Assembly (NCBI GenBank): GCA_964520885.1
Contig: CAZFQD010000023.1
Span: 1-20,195 of the forward strand
From: CAZFQD01 sp964520885
GTDB lineage: Bacteria; Bacillota; Clostridia; Oscillospirales; SIG519
Length of the DNA: 20,195 nt
Direction of reading: 5' to 3'
Shown: positions 1-6,904 of the stretch, piece by piece
Position numbering within the stretch: position 1 is the first letter of the stretch
Layout of the letters: every line of letters begins with the position of its first letter
Translations under genes and position numbers: made by a program
Notes under the pieces: generated by a model
Databases searched by the model: none
The model's input: the letters and a program-made list of their open reading frames with translations, nothing else
Told to the model about the DNA's origin: nothing

Positions 1-59
1 AATGTAAATTTATGGGAGCTTAGCTTTATGACATTGGTCTGCCGTCCCCTTGACAACTA
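1..59. mobile_element. Possible edge of a mobile or repetitive element that interrupts the helicase gene
   Basis: Helicase homology ends at position 60, and the next codon, read on the minus strand, is a stop formed inside unrelated sequence. That sequence begins TTGTCAAGGGGACGG and continues to the window edge. From memory, GGGGACGG preceded by TGTCA resembles boundaries of repeats linked to IS200-like (Y1/REP-associated) transposases in Clostridia; this was not checked. A second GTCA lies about 20 bases further on, and the segment includes a short AGCTTAGCT quasi-palindrome. No transposase is visible because the window ends here, so the element type is inferred only from the break point and the motif. 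Confidence 0.4.
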
Positions 60-941
60 ATTTTGCTCCATCAGCAGTACATTTGCACTTTTATAATTAT
101 CCTTGAAATCAAGTAATGCCTTTGGAAAAGCCGCCCTAAACCCATATATGCTTTGGTCTTCATCACCAACCATAAAAATATTACCGCTCTTTTGTGCTAA
201 AAGCCGTATAATCTCATGCTGAATAAAAGATGTATCCTGTGCCTCATCAATATTAAAATATTTGAACTGATTTTGATATTTGGCTAAAACCTCTGGATAT
301 TTATTCAAAATTACATAAGCATAATTTAGCATATCATCATAGTCCATTAACTGCTTTTGCTTTTTGTAGGCTTCATAAGACTTGTAAATTTCATTAAAAT
401 CGCAACCGGGCAAGTTAATACTTTCTATTCCCTCTTTATCTATCATCATATTTTTGCAATAACCGATTTTTTGTGAAATTTCTTTAATAATATCCTCGCC
501 TATGTATTCTTTAGTTAACTCCAAATAAATCTGTTTAACTATTTGATTATTATTTTCAAGCACCTCAAAAGCCTTGGTATTCATCAACCGTTCATATTCC
601 TTAATAACCATAAAACAAAAGCTGTGTATTGTTTTAAATTGCAGACGATTATCAAATTTGTCTCCAAAAATACTAACAAACCTTTCCTGCATATCACGAG
701 TAGCAGCAACGCTGAATGTTAAAGTTAAAATTTGCTCGGGAGGAATGAAGTGATTATATATCATATTTCCAATTCTTGCTATAATAACAGTGGTCTTACC
801 GCTTCCAGGTACAGCAATAAGGAGCGTTGCCCCATCTATGGTTAACACGGCTTGCTCTTGTTGGGGGTTGTAAAACGCAAAACACATAAGAATTGCAATT
901 GCTAATGTGCCAATTAGAAATATAATAGTGTCATTACTCAT
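57..941 (-). pseudogene. UvrD/PcrA-family DNA helicase, 3'-truncated, with an N-terminal membrane segment
   Basis: The 294 residues match the first half of a superfamily 1A helicase. Visible motifs are the Q-motif NPQQEQAV (25-32), Walker A AVPGSGKTT (43-51), motif Ia TFSVAAT (75-81), TIHSF (104-108), Walker B IDEAQDT (231-237) and motif III GDEDQSIYGFR (259-269). The protein stops just after LLMEQN, where relatives continue with NYRS and then motifs IV to VI; those motifs, needed for ATP hydrolysis and strand movement, are absent. Full-length relatives are usually 600 to 750 residues. Residues 5 to 23 form a strongly hydrophobic stretch that is unusual for this family. The start is well supported: a GAGGT site lies 6 bases before the ATG. 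It follows capG after 180 bp and has no obvious role in polysaccharide synthesis. It is probably inactive. Confidence 0.8.
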
Positions 942-997
942 TAAGTTACCTCGTTTATAGAAGATTGGCTTTTGATTTTATCTAATTTCTTGATCAA

Positions 998-1043
998 ATT
1001 ATAAGACCTCGTTAATGCTAATATTTTAACATAAATGAGGTCT
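998..1043 (-). promoter_or_regulatory. Inverted repeat with a TATAAT box upstream of the helicase gene
   Basis: AGACCTC at 1004-1010 and GAGGTCT at 1037-1043 form a perfect 7-bp inverted repeat. A nested pair, GTTAA (1011-1015) and TTAAC (1026-1030), lies inside it. Read on the minus strand, the arm nearest the helicase is followed at once by a consensus TATAAT (998-1003), about 57 bp before the start codon. No good -35 hexamer lies 16 to 18 bp upstream. The arrangement could be an operator overlapping a promoter for the helicase gene. It could also be a weak stem-loop ending the capsule transcript, although no T-tract follows it. Confidence 0.25.
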
Positions 1044-1121
1044 GTTTTAAAGTTGTAAATTTGACGAATTTGTTTAAATTTTAGAAAGCTCTTGTGTAGC
1101 TTCTAATAATATGATGAAATA

Positions 1122-2249
1122 TTATTTTTTGCCCCAAGTTGTGATATTCACAATTTTTGCATAGCTTTGAATTATTTTAGCAACTTTGACAGATACATTA
1201 GTATCTGCATAATCCTCTGCCATAACAACCACTTCGTTGTTATCTCGCATTGCTACTGCTAAATCAAGAGCCTGTGAAACATCACAACCGTTTATTCCAC
1301 CTATTACAACTGTTCCTTTATCTAAAACCTCCGGTCGTTCTGTTGAAGTTCTAATTAAAACTCCTGCAAAATCAAGCATAGCACTTTCTTCTGATAATGT
1401 TCCGCTATCCGATAGGACACAATAGCTATTCATTTGGAGCTTATTATAATCTAAAAATCCAAATGGTTTTAAGTTTTGCACTAATGGATGAAATTTAAAG
1501 TTGCGATTTTCAATAAATTTCATTGAACGAGGATGCGTTGAATAAATTACAGGCATTTTATATTTTTCGGCAATTTCATTTACCCCTGTCATTAAACTCA
1601 TAAAATTTTCTTCATTATCAATATTTTCTTCTCTATGTGCTGAAACTAATATATAATTATTTTTAATCAAACTTAATCTTTCTAAAACATCACTTGCATT
1701 AATTTTATCTAAATTCTTATTTATTACCTCACGCATTGGAGAACCTGTTACAAAAATTGTTTTTCCGTCTATACCTTCTGACAATAAATACCTTCTTGAA
1801 TGTTCTGTATATGGCAAATTTATATCTGAAATATGGTCAACTATCTTTCTATTTATCATTTCAGGAACATTCCAATCCCAACAGCGATTGCCTGCCTCCA
1901 TATGGAAAATAGGAATTTTTAATCTTTTTGCACTAATTGCCGATAAAGCGGAATTAGTGTCGCCCAACATAAGAACAGCATCAGGCTTTTCCTTTAACAA
2001 AACATCATAACTTTTTGCTATGATATTTCCCATAGTTTCGCCTAAGTTTGCTCCAACACTATCAAGATAATAATTTGGCTCTCTTAATTCTAAATCCTTG
2101 AAAAAAACCTCATTTAATGTGTAATCCCAATTTTGACCTGTGTGAACTAAAATATGGTCAAAATATTTATCACAGCATTTTATTACCTCAGAAAGTCTAA
2201 TTATTTCCGGTCTTGTGCCTAAAATTGTCATTAGTTTTAATTTGTTCAT
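1122..2249 (-). CDS. capG: CapG-type UDP-sugar 2-epimerase (last step to UDP-L-FucNAc)
   Basis: This 375-residue non-hydrolysing 2-epimerase of the WecB superfamily has GTRPEIIR (11-18), GDTNS (96-100), HMEAGNR (116-122) and HREEN (205-209), the usual nucleotide-sugar binding and catalytic elements. From remembered sequences it is closer to S. aureus Cap5G/Cap8G (and FnlC/WbjD) than to housekeeping MnaA/WecB, and it sits directly after capE and capF. It should therefore convert UDP-N-acetyl-L-talosamine to UDP-N-acetyl-L-fucosamine in the cytoplasm. An AGGAGGT site lies 4 bases before the ATG. It is the last gene of the polysaccharide locus. The four-helix-bundle cassette separates it from capF. 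A WecB role supplying UDP-ManNAc to the WecC homologue in this window is possible but less likely. Confidence 0.9.
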   Translation of the reverse strand: MNKLKLMTILGTRPEIIRLSEVIKCCDKYFDHILVHTGQNWDYTLNEVFFKDLELREPNYYLDSVGANLGETMGNIIAKSYDVLLKEKPDAVLMLGDTNSALSAISAKRLKIPIFHMEAGNRCWDWNVPEMINRKIVDHISDINLPYTEHSRRYLLSEGIDGKTIFVTGSPMREVINKNLDKINASDVLERLSLIKNNYILVSAHREENIDNEENFMSLMTGVNEIAEKYKMPVIYSTHPRSMKFIENRNFKFHPLVQNLKPFGFLDYNKLQMNSYCVLSDSGTLSEESAMLDFAGVLIRTSTERPEVLDKGTVVIGGINGCDVSQALDLAVAMRDNNEVVVMAEDYADTNVSVKVAKIIQSYAKIVNITTWGKK

Positions 2250-2270
2250 TTTTACCTCCTATATATTATG

Positions 2271-2320
2271 CTGAGTATAGTTGAGGATTGATAAGGATAG
2301 ATTAGGATTGCTTAGTATTA
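2271..2320 (+). repeat. Decamer repeat array, left arm of the IVS-like cassette (5 units)
   Basis: Five consecutive 10-base units can be read on the plus strand: CTGAGTATAG, TTGAGGATTG, ATAAGGATAG, ATTAGGATTG and CTTAGTATTA, with consensus NTGAGNATNG and decay toward the inner end. The array fills the space between the capG leader and the stop codon (2321-2323) of the four-helix-bundle gene. It is inverted relative to the array at 2691-2730. TAGTTGAGGAT (2278-2288) is exactly complementary to 2723-2733, and in a shifted register GAGTATAGTTGAG (2273-2285) is exactly complementary to 2706-2718. Confidence 0.85.
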
Positions 2321-2686
2321 TTACTCCGCATTATCTCTCAGTTTTTTGCTTTTTTTATAATTTGAAAGCATTACAGCTAACTTTTCAATCTTTTCAAATA
2401 TATCATTTATTTGCTCATTATTTATATATTTTAACTCATAAGCAATTTCAATTTGGCAGGCAAGTTCCATTAAAGAACCATAAGAAAATTCAATAAAATG
2501 AATTTGCTCTTTATTACTTGTTCTGCTTAAACCTTCTGCCAAATTTGAAGGAATAGATACTGCCGCCCTATTAATTTGAGAAATAAGTCCAAATCTTTCT
2601 TCTGCCGGAAATAACTTAGTAATATTATAAATATCTATTGTTAATTCTTTTCCTAATTGCCAAACTTTTAGATTTCTATATATCAT
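2321..2686 (-). CDS. Four-helix-bundle protein of the 23S rRNA intervening-sequence (IVP/S23) family
   Basis: The 121-residue product is a clear member of the S23/IVP four-helix-bundle family. It has the N-terminal LKVWQLGKEL, then QINRAAVSIPSNLAEGLSR (about residues 46-64), then FSYGSLMELACQIEIA, and a lysine-rich C-terminus. Relatives are encoded by intervening sequences in some bacterial 23S rRNAs, and the avd accessory protein of diversity-generating retroelements shares the fold; their molecular role is poorly known. The ATG at 2686 was chosen because MIYRNLKVWQ is the usual family start and AGGTGAG (2696-2702) lies 9 bases ahead; an in-frame TTG at 2710 would add eight residues. The gene sits between capF and capG, which are normally adjacent partners, and is bounded on both sides by inverted decamer arrays. 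It is probably a passenger of a mobile cassette rather than a polysaccharide enzyme. Confidence 0.88.
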   Translation of the reverse strand: MIYRNLKVWQLGKELTIDIYNITKLFPAEERFGLISQINRAAVSIPSNLAEGLSRTSNKEQIHFIEFSYGSLMELACQIEIAYELKYINNEQINDIFEKIEKLAVMLSNYKKSKKLRDNAE

Positions 2687-2690
2687 ATTA

Positions 2691-2733
2691 CAATACTCAC
2701 CTACTCTCAACTATACTCATCTATCCTCAACTA
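2691..2733 (-). repeat. Decamer repeat array, right arm of the IVS-like cassette (4 units)
   Basis: On the minus strand the units are TTGAGGATAG (2730-2721), ATGAGTATAG (2720-2711), TTGAGAGTAG (2710-2701) and GTGAGTATTG (2700-2691), with three further bases at 2731-2733 that still pair with the left arm. The array starts 7 bp after the capF stop codon and ends 5 bp before the four-helix-bundle ATG. Its last two units contain the likely ribosome binding site of that gene. Aligned in register, about 75 percent of the roughly 45 bases can pair with the array at 2271-2320, so the transcript could form a long imperfect stem enclosing the gene. Confidence 0.85.
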
Positions 2734-2740
2734 ATAAAAA

Positions 2741-3871
2741 TCATACTTGTTCAAAATATGTATCCGGTTTTTCTGGGTTAAACGCCTCATTAGCCCACAT
2801 AATTGTAACCATATCTGTTTGCCCTAAATTTTCAATATTATGAGTATAGCCTGTTGGAATATCCACAACCTCTAATTTATCCCCACTAACAAAATACTCA
2901 AATATTTCATCTGAATTAATATTTCTAAATCTAATAACTCCATTTCCACTAACGACTAAAAATTTTTCGTTTTTTGTGTGATGCCAATGGTTACCCTTTG
3001 TTATATTTGGTTTAGAAATATTTACTGAAACCTGCCCTCTTTCTGGGGTTTTTATAAATTCTGTAAACGAGCCTCTATTGTCAATATTCATCTTTAATGG
3101 ATAACTAAATTGATTTGTAGGTAAGTAACTAATATAAGTAGCATATAATTTTTTTGTAAATTCATCAGACATATTAGGAACACTTAAATTTATTTTTGAT
3201 TGTTTAAAAGAATTAAGAAGTTCCACAATTTCGCCTAACTTTACATTATGAACTGTAGGAACAAAGCAGTATTCATCTTTTTTATTTTCTAAGCCTTGTA
3301 AAGCATTTATAAACTCATTTATAACATCATCAATATATACTAAATTTAAAGCAACATTCGGGTCATTTACTTTTATAGGTAAATCATTTGCAATATTATT
3401 ACAAAAAGTAGCAACTGCACTATTATAATTTGGTTTGCACCATTTCCCAAATATATTTGTTAGCCTATAAACCAATACCTTTGCTCCTGTTTGCTTAGCA
3501 TAAGAAAACATTAAATCTTCCCCTGCTTTTTTACTTATACCATAAGAATTATTTAAAGCCGCTTGAGTTGACGAAGTTATTAAAATAGGGGCTTTATTAT
3601 TATGCTTTTTTAAATTTTCAAGGAGTACCGAAGTAAAACCAAAATTGCCTTGCATAAATTCCTCTTCAGTTTGAGGACGATTTACACCCGCTAAATGAAA
3701 AACAAAATCACAGTCTTTTGTGAAAGTGTCGAGTAATTTTACATCAGTATCAATATCAAATAGATAAAGCTGAGGGTGGCTGAGAATGGCCGAGGATGGC
3801 TGAGCATTGTTCAAAGTTGCAATTAAATTTTTACCAACAAAGCCATTTGAACCAGTTATTAATATTTTCAT
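2741..3871 (-). CDS. capF: CapF: bifunctional reductase/epimerase with C-terminal cupin (UDP-L-FucNAc pathway)
   Basis: The 376 residues have an N-terminal short-chain dehydrogenase domain with GSNGFVG (7-13) and Y110-x3-K114, and a C-terminal cupin domain with metal-binding HWHH (295-298), E302 and H344. In S. aureus the cupin domain epimerises C3 of the CapE product and the reductase domain reduces C4 with NADPH, giving UDP-N-acetyl-L-talosamine for CapG. From about residue 136 to the end the match to remembered S. aureus CapF is very close. The start lies 2 bp after the capE stop, so the two are translationally coupled. An array of 10-bp repeats (3770-3809) lies within codons of about residues 21 to 34 and appears to lengthen the loop after the first strand-helix unit by about seven residues. 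The conserved motifs are intact, so the enzyme is probably active. Confidence 0.93.
   Translation of the reverse strand: MKILITGSNGFVGKNLIATLNNAQPSSAILSHPQLYLFDIDTDVKLLDTFTKDCDFVFHLAGVNRPQTEEEFMQGNFGFTSVLLENLKKHNNKAPILITSSTQAALNNSYGISKKAGEDLMFSYAKQTGAKVLVYRLTNIFGKWCKPNYNSAVATFCNNIANDLPIKVNDPNVALNLVYIDDVINEFINALQGLENKKDEYCFVPTVHNVKLGEIVELLNSFKQSKINLSVPNMSDEFTKKLYATYISYLPTNQFSYPLKMNIDNRGSFTEFIKTPERGQVSVNISKPNITKGNHWHHTKNEKFLVVSGNGVIRFRNINSDEIFEYFVSGDKLEVVDIPTGYTHNIENLGQTDMVTIMWANEAFNPEKPDTYFEQV
3770..3809 (+). repeat. Decamer repeat array inside the capF coding sequence (4 units)
   Basis: The plus strand reads CTGAGGGTGG, CTGAGAATGG, CCGAGGATGG and CTGAGCATTG, four units matching the consensus NTGAGNATNG of the arrays bounding the four-helix-bundle gene 1 kb away. 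On the coding strand they encode the Gln-Pro-Ser-Ser-Ala-Ile-Leu-Ser-His-Pro-Gln stretch of CapF, which the S. aureus protein, as remembered, does not have. No inverted partner array is seen nearby. The segment remains in frame. Confidence 0.75.
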
Positions 3872-3873
3872 TA

Positions 3874-4890
3874 TTATTCCAACCCTTTAAGTTCATTTCT
3901 TATGTATTCTAAGTTTAATAGTTTTTCTTTAATTTGTTCAACATTTAATTGTGTGGTGTTGTTTGAATTATATTCCTCAGATATAGCAACTTTTTCATCT
4001 CCTTGAACATAAAACTTATCGTAATTCAAATCTCTTGTATCGGCAGGCACGCAATAAAAGCCTCCCATATCAATAGCATTTACATACTCTTCTTTTGTTA
4101 AAAGAGTTTCATACATTTTTTCTCCGTGTCTAATACCAATAGTTTTCACTTCATTCTGGGCGTTAAACAATTCTTTTACCGCTTGGACTAAATCTCCTAC
4201 TGTGCAAGCGGGTGCTTTTTGAACCATAATATCCCCTGTTTTAGCATTTTCAAAAGCAAACAAAACTAGTTCAACTGCTTCGTCAAGGCTCATAATATAT
4301 CTTGTCATATTTGGCTCTGTAATGGTAAGTGGCTTTACAGACTTAATTTGTTCAATAAATAAAGGAATAACAGAACCACGAGAACACATAACATTGCCAT
4401 AGCGAGTGCCACAAATTAAAGTTTTATCAGCAGATACCGTTCTTGACTTAGCAACAAAAACCTTTTCCATCATAGCCTTAGATGTTCCCATTGCATTAAC
4501 AGGGTAAGCCGCTTTATCAGTTGAAAGGCAAATTACCTTTTTAACTCCCGCTTCAATAGCTGCTGTTAAAACATTTTCCGTTCCCAACACATTTGTCTTT
4601 ACTGCTTCTAAAGGAAAAAACTCACAAGATGGCACTTGTTTTAAAGCCGCCGCATGAAAAACATAATCTACTCCATACATAGCATTTTTTACACTGCTAA
4701 TATCCCTAACATCGCCAATGTAAAACTTAATTTTATCATTATTATACTTTTTTCGCATATCATCTTGCTTTTTTTCATCTCTTGAAAATATGCGAATTTC
4801 AGCAACTTCAGTATGCAAAAATCTTTTCATAACTGCATTGCCAAACGAACCTGTTCCACCGGTAATAAGTAAAGTTTTGTTTTTAAACAT
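3874..4890 (-). CDS. capE: CapE: UDP-GlcNAc 4,6-dehydratase/5-epimerase
   Basis: The 338-residue soluble SDR enzyme has the NAD(P)-binding GGTGSFG (11-17), DVRD (60-63), AALKQVPSCE (81-90), STDKAAYP (123-130) and M134-x3-K138. The replacement of the usual SDR catalytic tyrosine by methionine in the MxxxK motif is characteristic of CapE-type enzymes. It starts the UDP-L-FucNAc branch by turning UDP-GlcNAc into the 4-keto-6-deoxy sugar with C5 inversion. A GAGGTG site lies 5 bases before the ATG. It follows the UDP-uronate epimerase gene with a 9-bp gap and precedes capF by 2 bp. PseB/FlaA1-type dehydratases are the nearest alternative, but the capEFG order favours CapE. Confidence 0.92.
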   Translation of the reverse strand: MFKNKTLLITGGTGSFGNAVMKRFLHTEVAEIRIFSRDEKKQDDMRKKYNNDKIKFYIGDVRDISSVKNAMYGVDYVFHAAALKQVPSCEFFPLEAVKTNVLGTENVLTAAIEAGVKKVICLSTDKAAYPVNAMGTSKAMMEKVFVAKSRTVSADKTLICGTRYGNVMCSRGSVIPLFIEQIKSVKPLTITEPNMTRYIMSLDEAVELVLFAFENAKTGDIMVQKAPACTVGDLVQAVKELFNAQNEVKTIGIRHGEKMYETLLTKEEYVNAIDMGGFYCVPADTRDLNYDKFYVQGDEKVAISEEYNSNNTTQLNVEQIKEKLLNLEYIRNELKGLE

Positions 4891-4899
4891 TTTTTCACC

Positions 4900-5946
4900 T
4901 CATAATTTGATATTCTTAAAGTTATCCTTATAATATTCAACATACCAGTCTGCGAATCTCTGCAAACCTTCCTCTATTGACGTTTTTGGTTTAAATCCTA
5001 TAGCTTCCTGTAGCAAATCAGTAGAGGCGAAAGTTGCAGTAACATCACCCGGCTTAATAGGCTCAAATATCTTATCAAATACTATCTCTCTACCTGTAGC
5101 CTTGCTCAAACATTTCTCCAGCGTTTTAATAAATGTCATCAACTTCTCCGGATAGTTGTTTCCAATGTTGAAAATTTTATGAGGAACCTCTCCATCAGGA
5201 AAATTAAAAAGAAGTCGCTCAATCCCCTCCACTATGTCATCAATATATGTAAAGTCTCTATATAGGTCATTTTCAAAATCACCATTATTATAAATATTAA
5301 TCGGCTCACCAGCAAAATATTTCTGAGTAAAGCTAAAATATGCCATATCAGGTCGCCCCAACGGGCCATAAACGGTAAAAAATCGGAGTCCCGTAGAAGG
5401 TATCTTGTAAAGATGACTATAAGTGTATGCCATTAATTCGTTTGACTTTTTCGTGGCCGCATAAAGTGATACCGGATGATCTACGAAATCTGATTCTTCA
5501 AATGGGACTTTCTTATTTGAACCATATACTGAACTTGATGAGGCATAGATGAGGTGCTCAACCGGATAACTTCTACACGCTTCAAGAATATTAAAAAATC
5601 CTATGATATTGCTTTGAATATACACATCGGGGTTTTCTATTGAATACCTCACACCGGCTTGGGCGGCTAAATTTACCACAATACTCGGCTTATACTCTTC
5701 AAAGACCTTGATAATAATATCTTTGTTTGATATGTCAGCCTTAATGAAGGTAAAATTCTCAAATGGTTTAAGCAAATTCAATCTACTATACTTAAGATTA
5801 ACATCATAGTATTCGTTTATATTATCAATACCCACCACCCGACAGCCTTGCTCTAAAAGTTTCTTTGATAAAAAGTATCCAATGAAACCTGCAACTCCTG
5901 TAACCAATATTTTTTTAGTTGTATCTAATGGGTTGAATTTAGCCAT
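4900..5946 (-). CDS. UDP-glucuronate 4-epimerase (GalE-like SDR)
   Basis: The 348-residue SDR enzyme has TGVAGFIG (16-23), D41 at the end of the second strand, NLAAQAGVRYS (92-102), a serine-rich ASSSSVYG (135-142), and Y162-x3-K166. The AQAGVRYS segment and RFFTVYGPLGRPDM are typical of UDP-GlcA 4-epimerases (CapI/LpsL/Cap1J type) rather than UDP-galactose epimerase. It would interconvert UDP-GlcA and UDP-GalA, taking its substrate from the UDP-glucose dehydrogenase encoded at 6918-8231. A purine-rich AAGGGA lies before the ATG. It is co-directional with capE and follows the acetyltransferase gene by 31 bp. The specificity is assigned from remembered motifs and context. Confidence 0.85.
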   Translation of the reverse strand: MAKFNPLDTTKKILVTGVAGFIGYFLSKKLLEQGCRVVGIDNINEYYDVNLKYSRLNLLKPFENFTFIKADISNKDIIIKVFEEYKPSIVVNLAAQAGVRYSIENPDVYIQSNIIGFFNILEACRSYPVEHLIYASSSSVYGSNKKVPFEESDFVDHPVSLYAATKKSNELMAYTYSHLYKIPSTGLRFFTVYGPLGRPDMAYFSFTQKYFAGEPINIYNNGDFENDLYRDFTYIDDIVEGIERLLFNFPDGEVPHKIFNIGNNYPEKLMTFIKTLEKCLSKATGREIVFDKIFEPIKPGDVTATFASTDLLQEAIGFKPKTSIEEGLQRFADWYVEYYKDNFKNIKL

Positions 5947-5977
5947 ACTTTCTATCCCTTCATTCCTATTTTGTCAG

Positions 5978-6592
5978 TTATTTTTTTTCCCACTCTTTAC
6001 TACCATTATTACTTATCTTTTTTGCAGGAACACCGGCAATTGCAATGTTCTCTTCATCAAAAGATTTATTAACAACCGCATTAGCTCCTATCGCAATATA
6101 ATCAGCTAATTTTATGTCTCCAAGAACGACTGCCCCAATGCCAATAACTATCCCATTACCCAAAGTCGGAACGCCATTACTAGTTCCTGCCGCAGCAATG
6201 CTTGTATTCATATGCATTGAACAGTCTTTTCCAACCCTGGCATTTCTGTTAACAATAACTGGTCCCAAATGCATAATTTTCAAACCGCAATCAAAACAAT
6301 TTATTGGGATGTGCAGACAATACTTGTTTTGTAATAATGTCAACCTAATTACATATATTAGCCGCATTATCCTATGATTTGTGTTTGTATAGTACTCAGT
6401 TTTTCTGAGTAAAACACTATGCTTCCACAATATCTGATTCTCCGTTATGGCGAAAAACGGAATACTTGTATTCTTTCTTTTATATTTCTTACTTTCAGCA
6501 TTCAAAAAGGTCTTTAAATCTGATTTAGAGGATATATACCGCCCTCCACATTTTGCAGTTGATTCAATTTTTTCTGTCATAATTATGCCCAT
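5978..6592 (-). CDS. Serine acetyltransferase-like hexapeptide-repeat acyltransferase
   Basis: About 200 residues. The C-terminal half is a left-handed beta-helix with hexapeptide repeats, including IMHLGPVIVNRNARVGKDC, IVIGIGAVVLGDIKLADYIAIGANAVVNKSF and the closing IAGVPAKKI seen in CysE-like acetyltransferases. The N-terminal half (SKSDLKTFLNAE, then LLRKTEYYTN) is the helical region common to SAT-like enzymes of polysaccharide clusters. It probably moves acetyl from acetyl-CoA to a sugar hydroxyl or amine rather than to serine, judging only by context. The start is uncertain: ATG codons at 6592 and 6580 and a TTG at 6610 are in frame and none has an ideal ribosome binding site. Confidence 0.82.
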   Translation of the reverse strand: MGIIMTEKIESTAKCGGRYISSKSDLKTFLNAESKKYKRKNTSIPFFAITENQILWKHSVLLRKTEYYTNTNHRIMRLIYVIRLTLLQNKYCLHIPINCFDCGLKIMHLGPVIVNRNARVGKDCSMHMNTSIAAAGTSNGVPTLGNGIVIGIGAVVLGDIKLADYIAIGANAVVNKSFDEENIAIAGVPAKKISNNGSKEWEKK

Positions 6593-6835
6593 ACCTTTCG
6601 TTAAACTCAAGGCATAAAACGGTATGAAACCTATTGCCTCGCCTTGGGTTTATTTATTTAATTTAATATAATTAATTTGAAATAACAGATAAACTACAGA
6701 GCACGCAGAGGTAAGTGTTCCAACCGCCATTTAAACACAAAAAGTGTCGCTTTTAAGTGCGTAGACTATTACTTGTTTATAGTTTGTCGGTTAGTCAATA
6801 TCTGTAATCTCAAATTTTATTATGGGGATGTGTAT

Positions 6836-6851
6836 ATGCTAAATTTAGCAT
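6836..6851. repeat. Perfect 16-bp palindrome
   Basis: ATGCTAAATTTAGCAT is a perfect palindrome, flanked by T-rich sequence on its plus-strand right side. On the minus strand it overlaps the stop codon of the 19-codon reading frame ending at 6845. It could be a protein-binding site, or on the plus strand a weak terminator-like hairpin, but no plus-strand gene uses it. In DNA this AT-rich it may be chance. Confidence 0.3.
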
Positions 6852-6904
6852 TTATTTTTTAAGTTGCTTAAATTTTTATTAGCTTCAAACTTAATTGCCT
6901 CCAT
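6845..6904 (-). CDS. Possible 19-residue peptide or gene remnant after ugd
   Basis: A frame of 19 codons, MEAIKFEANKNLSNLKNKC, starts 13 bases after the ugd stop and has an AGGAG site 8 bases before its ATG, a better initiation signal than several of the large genes here. The product is lysine- and asparagine-rich and matches nothing I recognise. It may be the surviving start of a gene deleted from the following gap, or a small translated leader. Coding status is unproven. Confidence 0.22.
   Translation of the reverse strand: MEAIKFEANKNLSNLKNKC

Noticed and set aside
1105..1126. AT-only hairpin (AATAATAT/ATATTATT) followed by T's on the plus strand, at the end of capG
   Set aside because: It would be a terminator only for plus-strand transcription, where no gene exists; on the minus strand no T-tract follows, and the stem has no G or C.
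2281..2496. Plus-strand reading frame of 71 codons starting in the left decamer array
   Set aside because: It is antisense to the four-helix-bundle gene, begins inside the repeat, has low-complexity aromatic composition and has no ribosome binding site.
2691..2733. CRISPR array made of the decamer units
   Set aside because: The units are contiguous 10-mers with no spacers, and no cas genes are present.
5882..6377. Two plus-strand reading frames opposite the SAT-like acetyltransferase gene
   Set aside because: They are antisense shadows of a clear hexapeptide-repeat gene with no recognisable domains of their own; all other plus-strand frames in the window were rejected for the same reason.
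6770..6810. TTGACT and TATAAA on the minus strand in the ugd/acetyltransferase gap as a promoter
   Set aside because: The two boxes are only 11 bp apart, too close for a sigma-A promoter.
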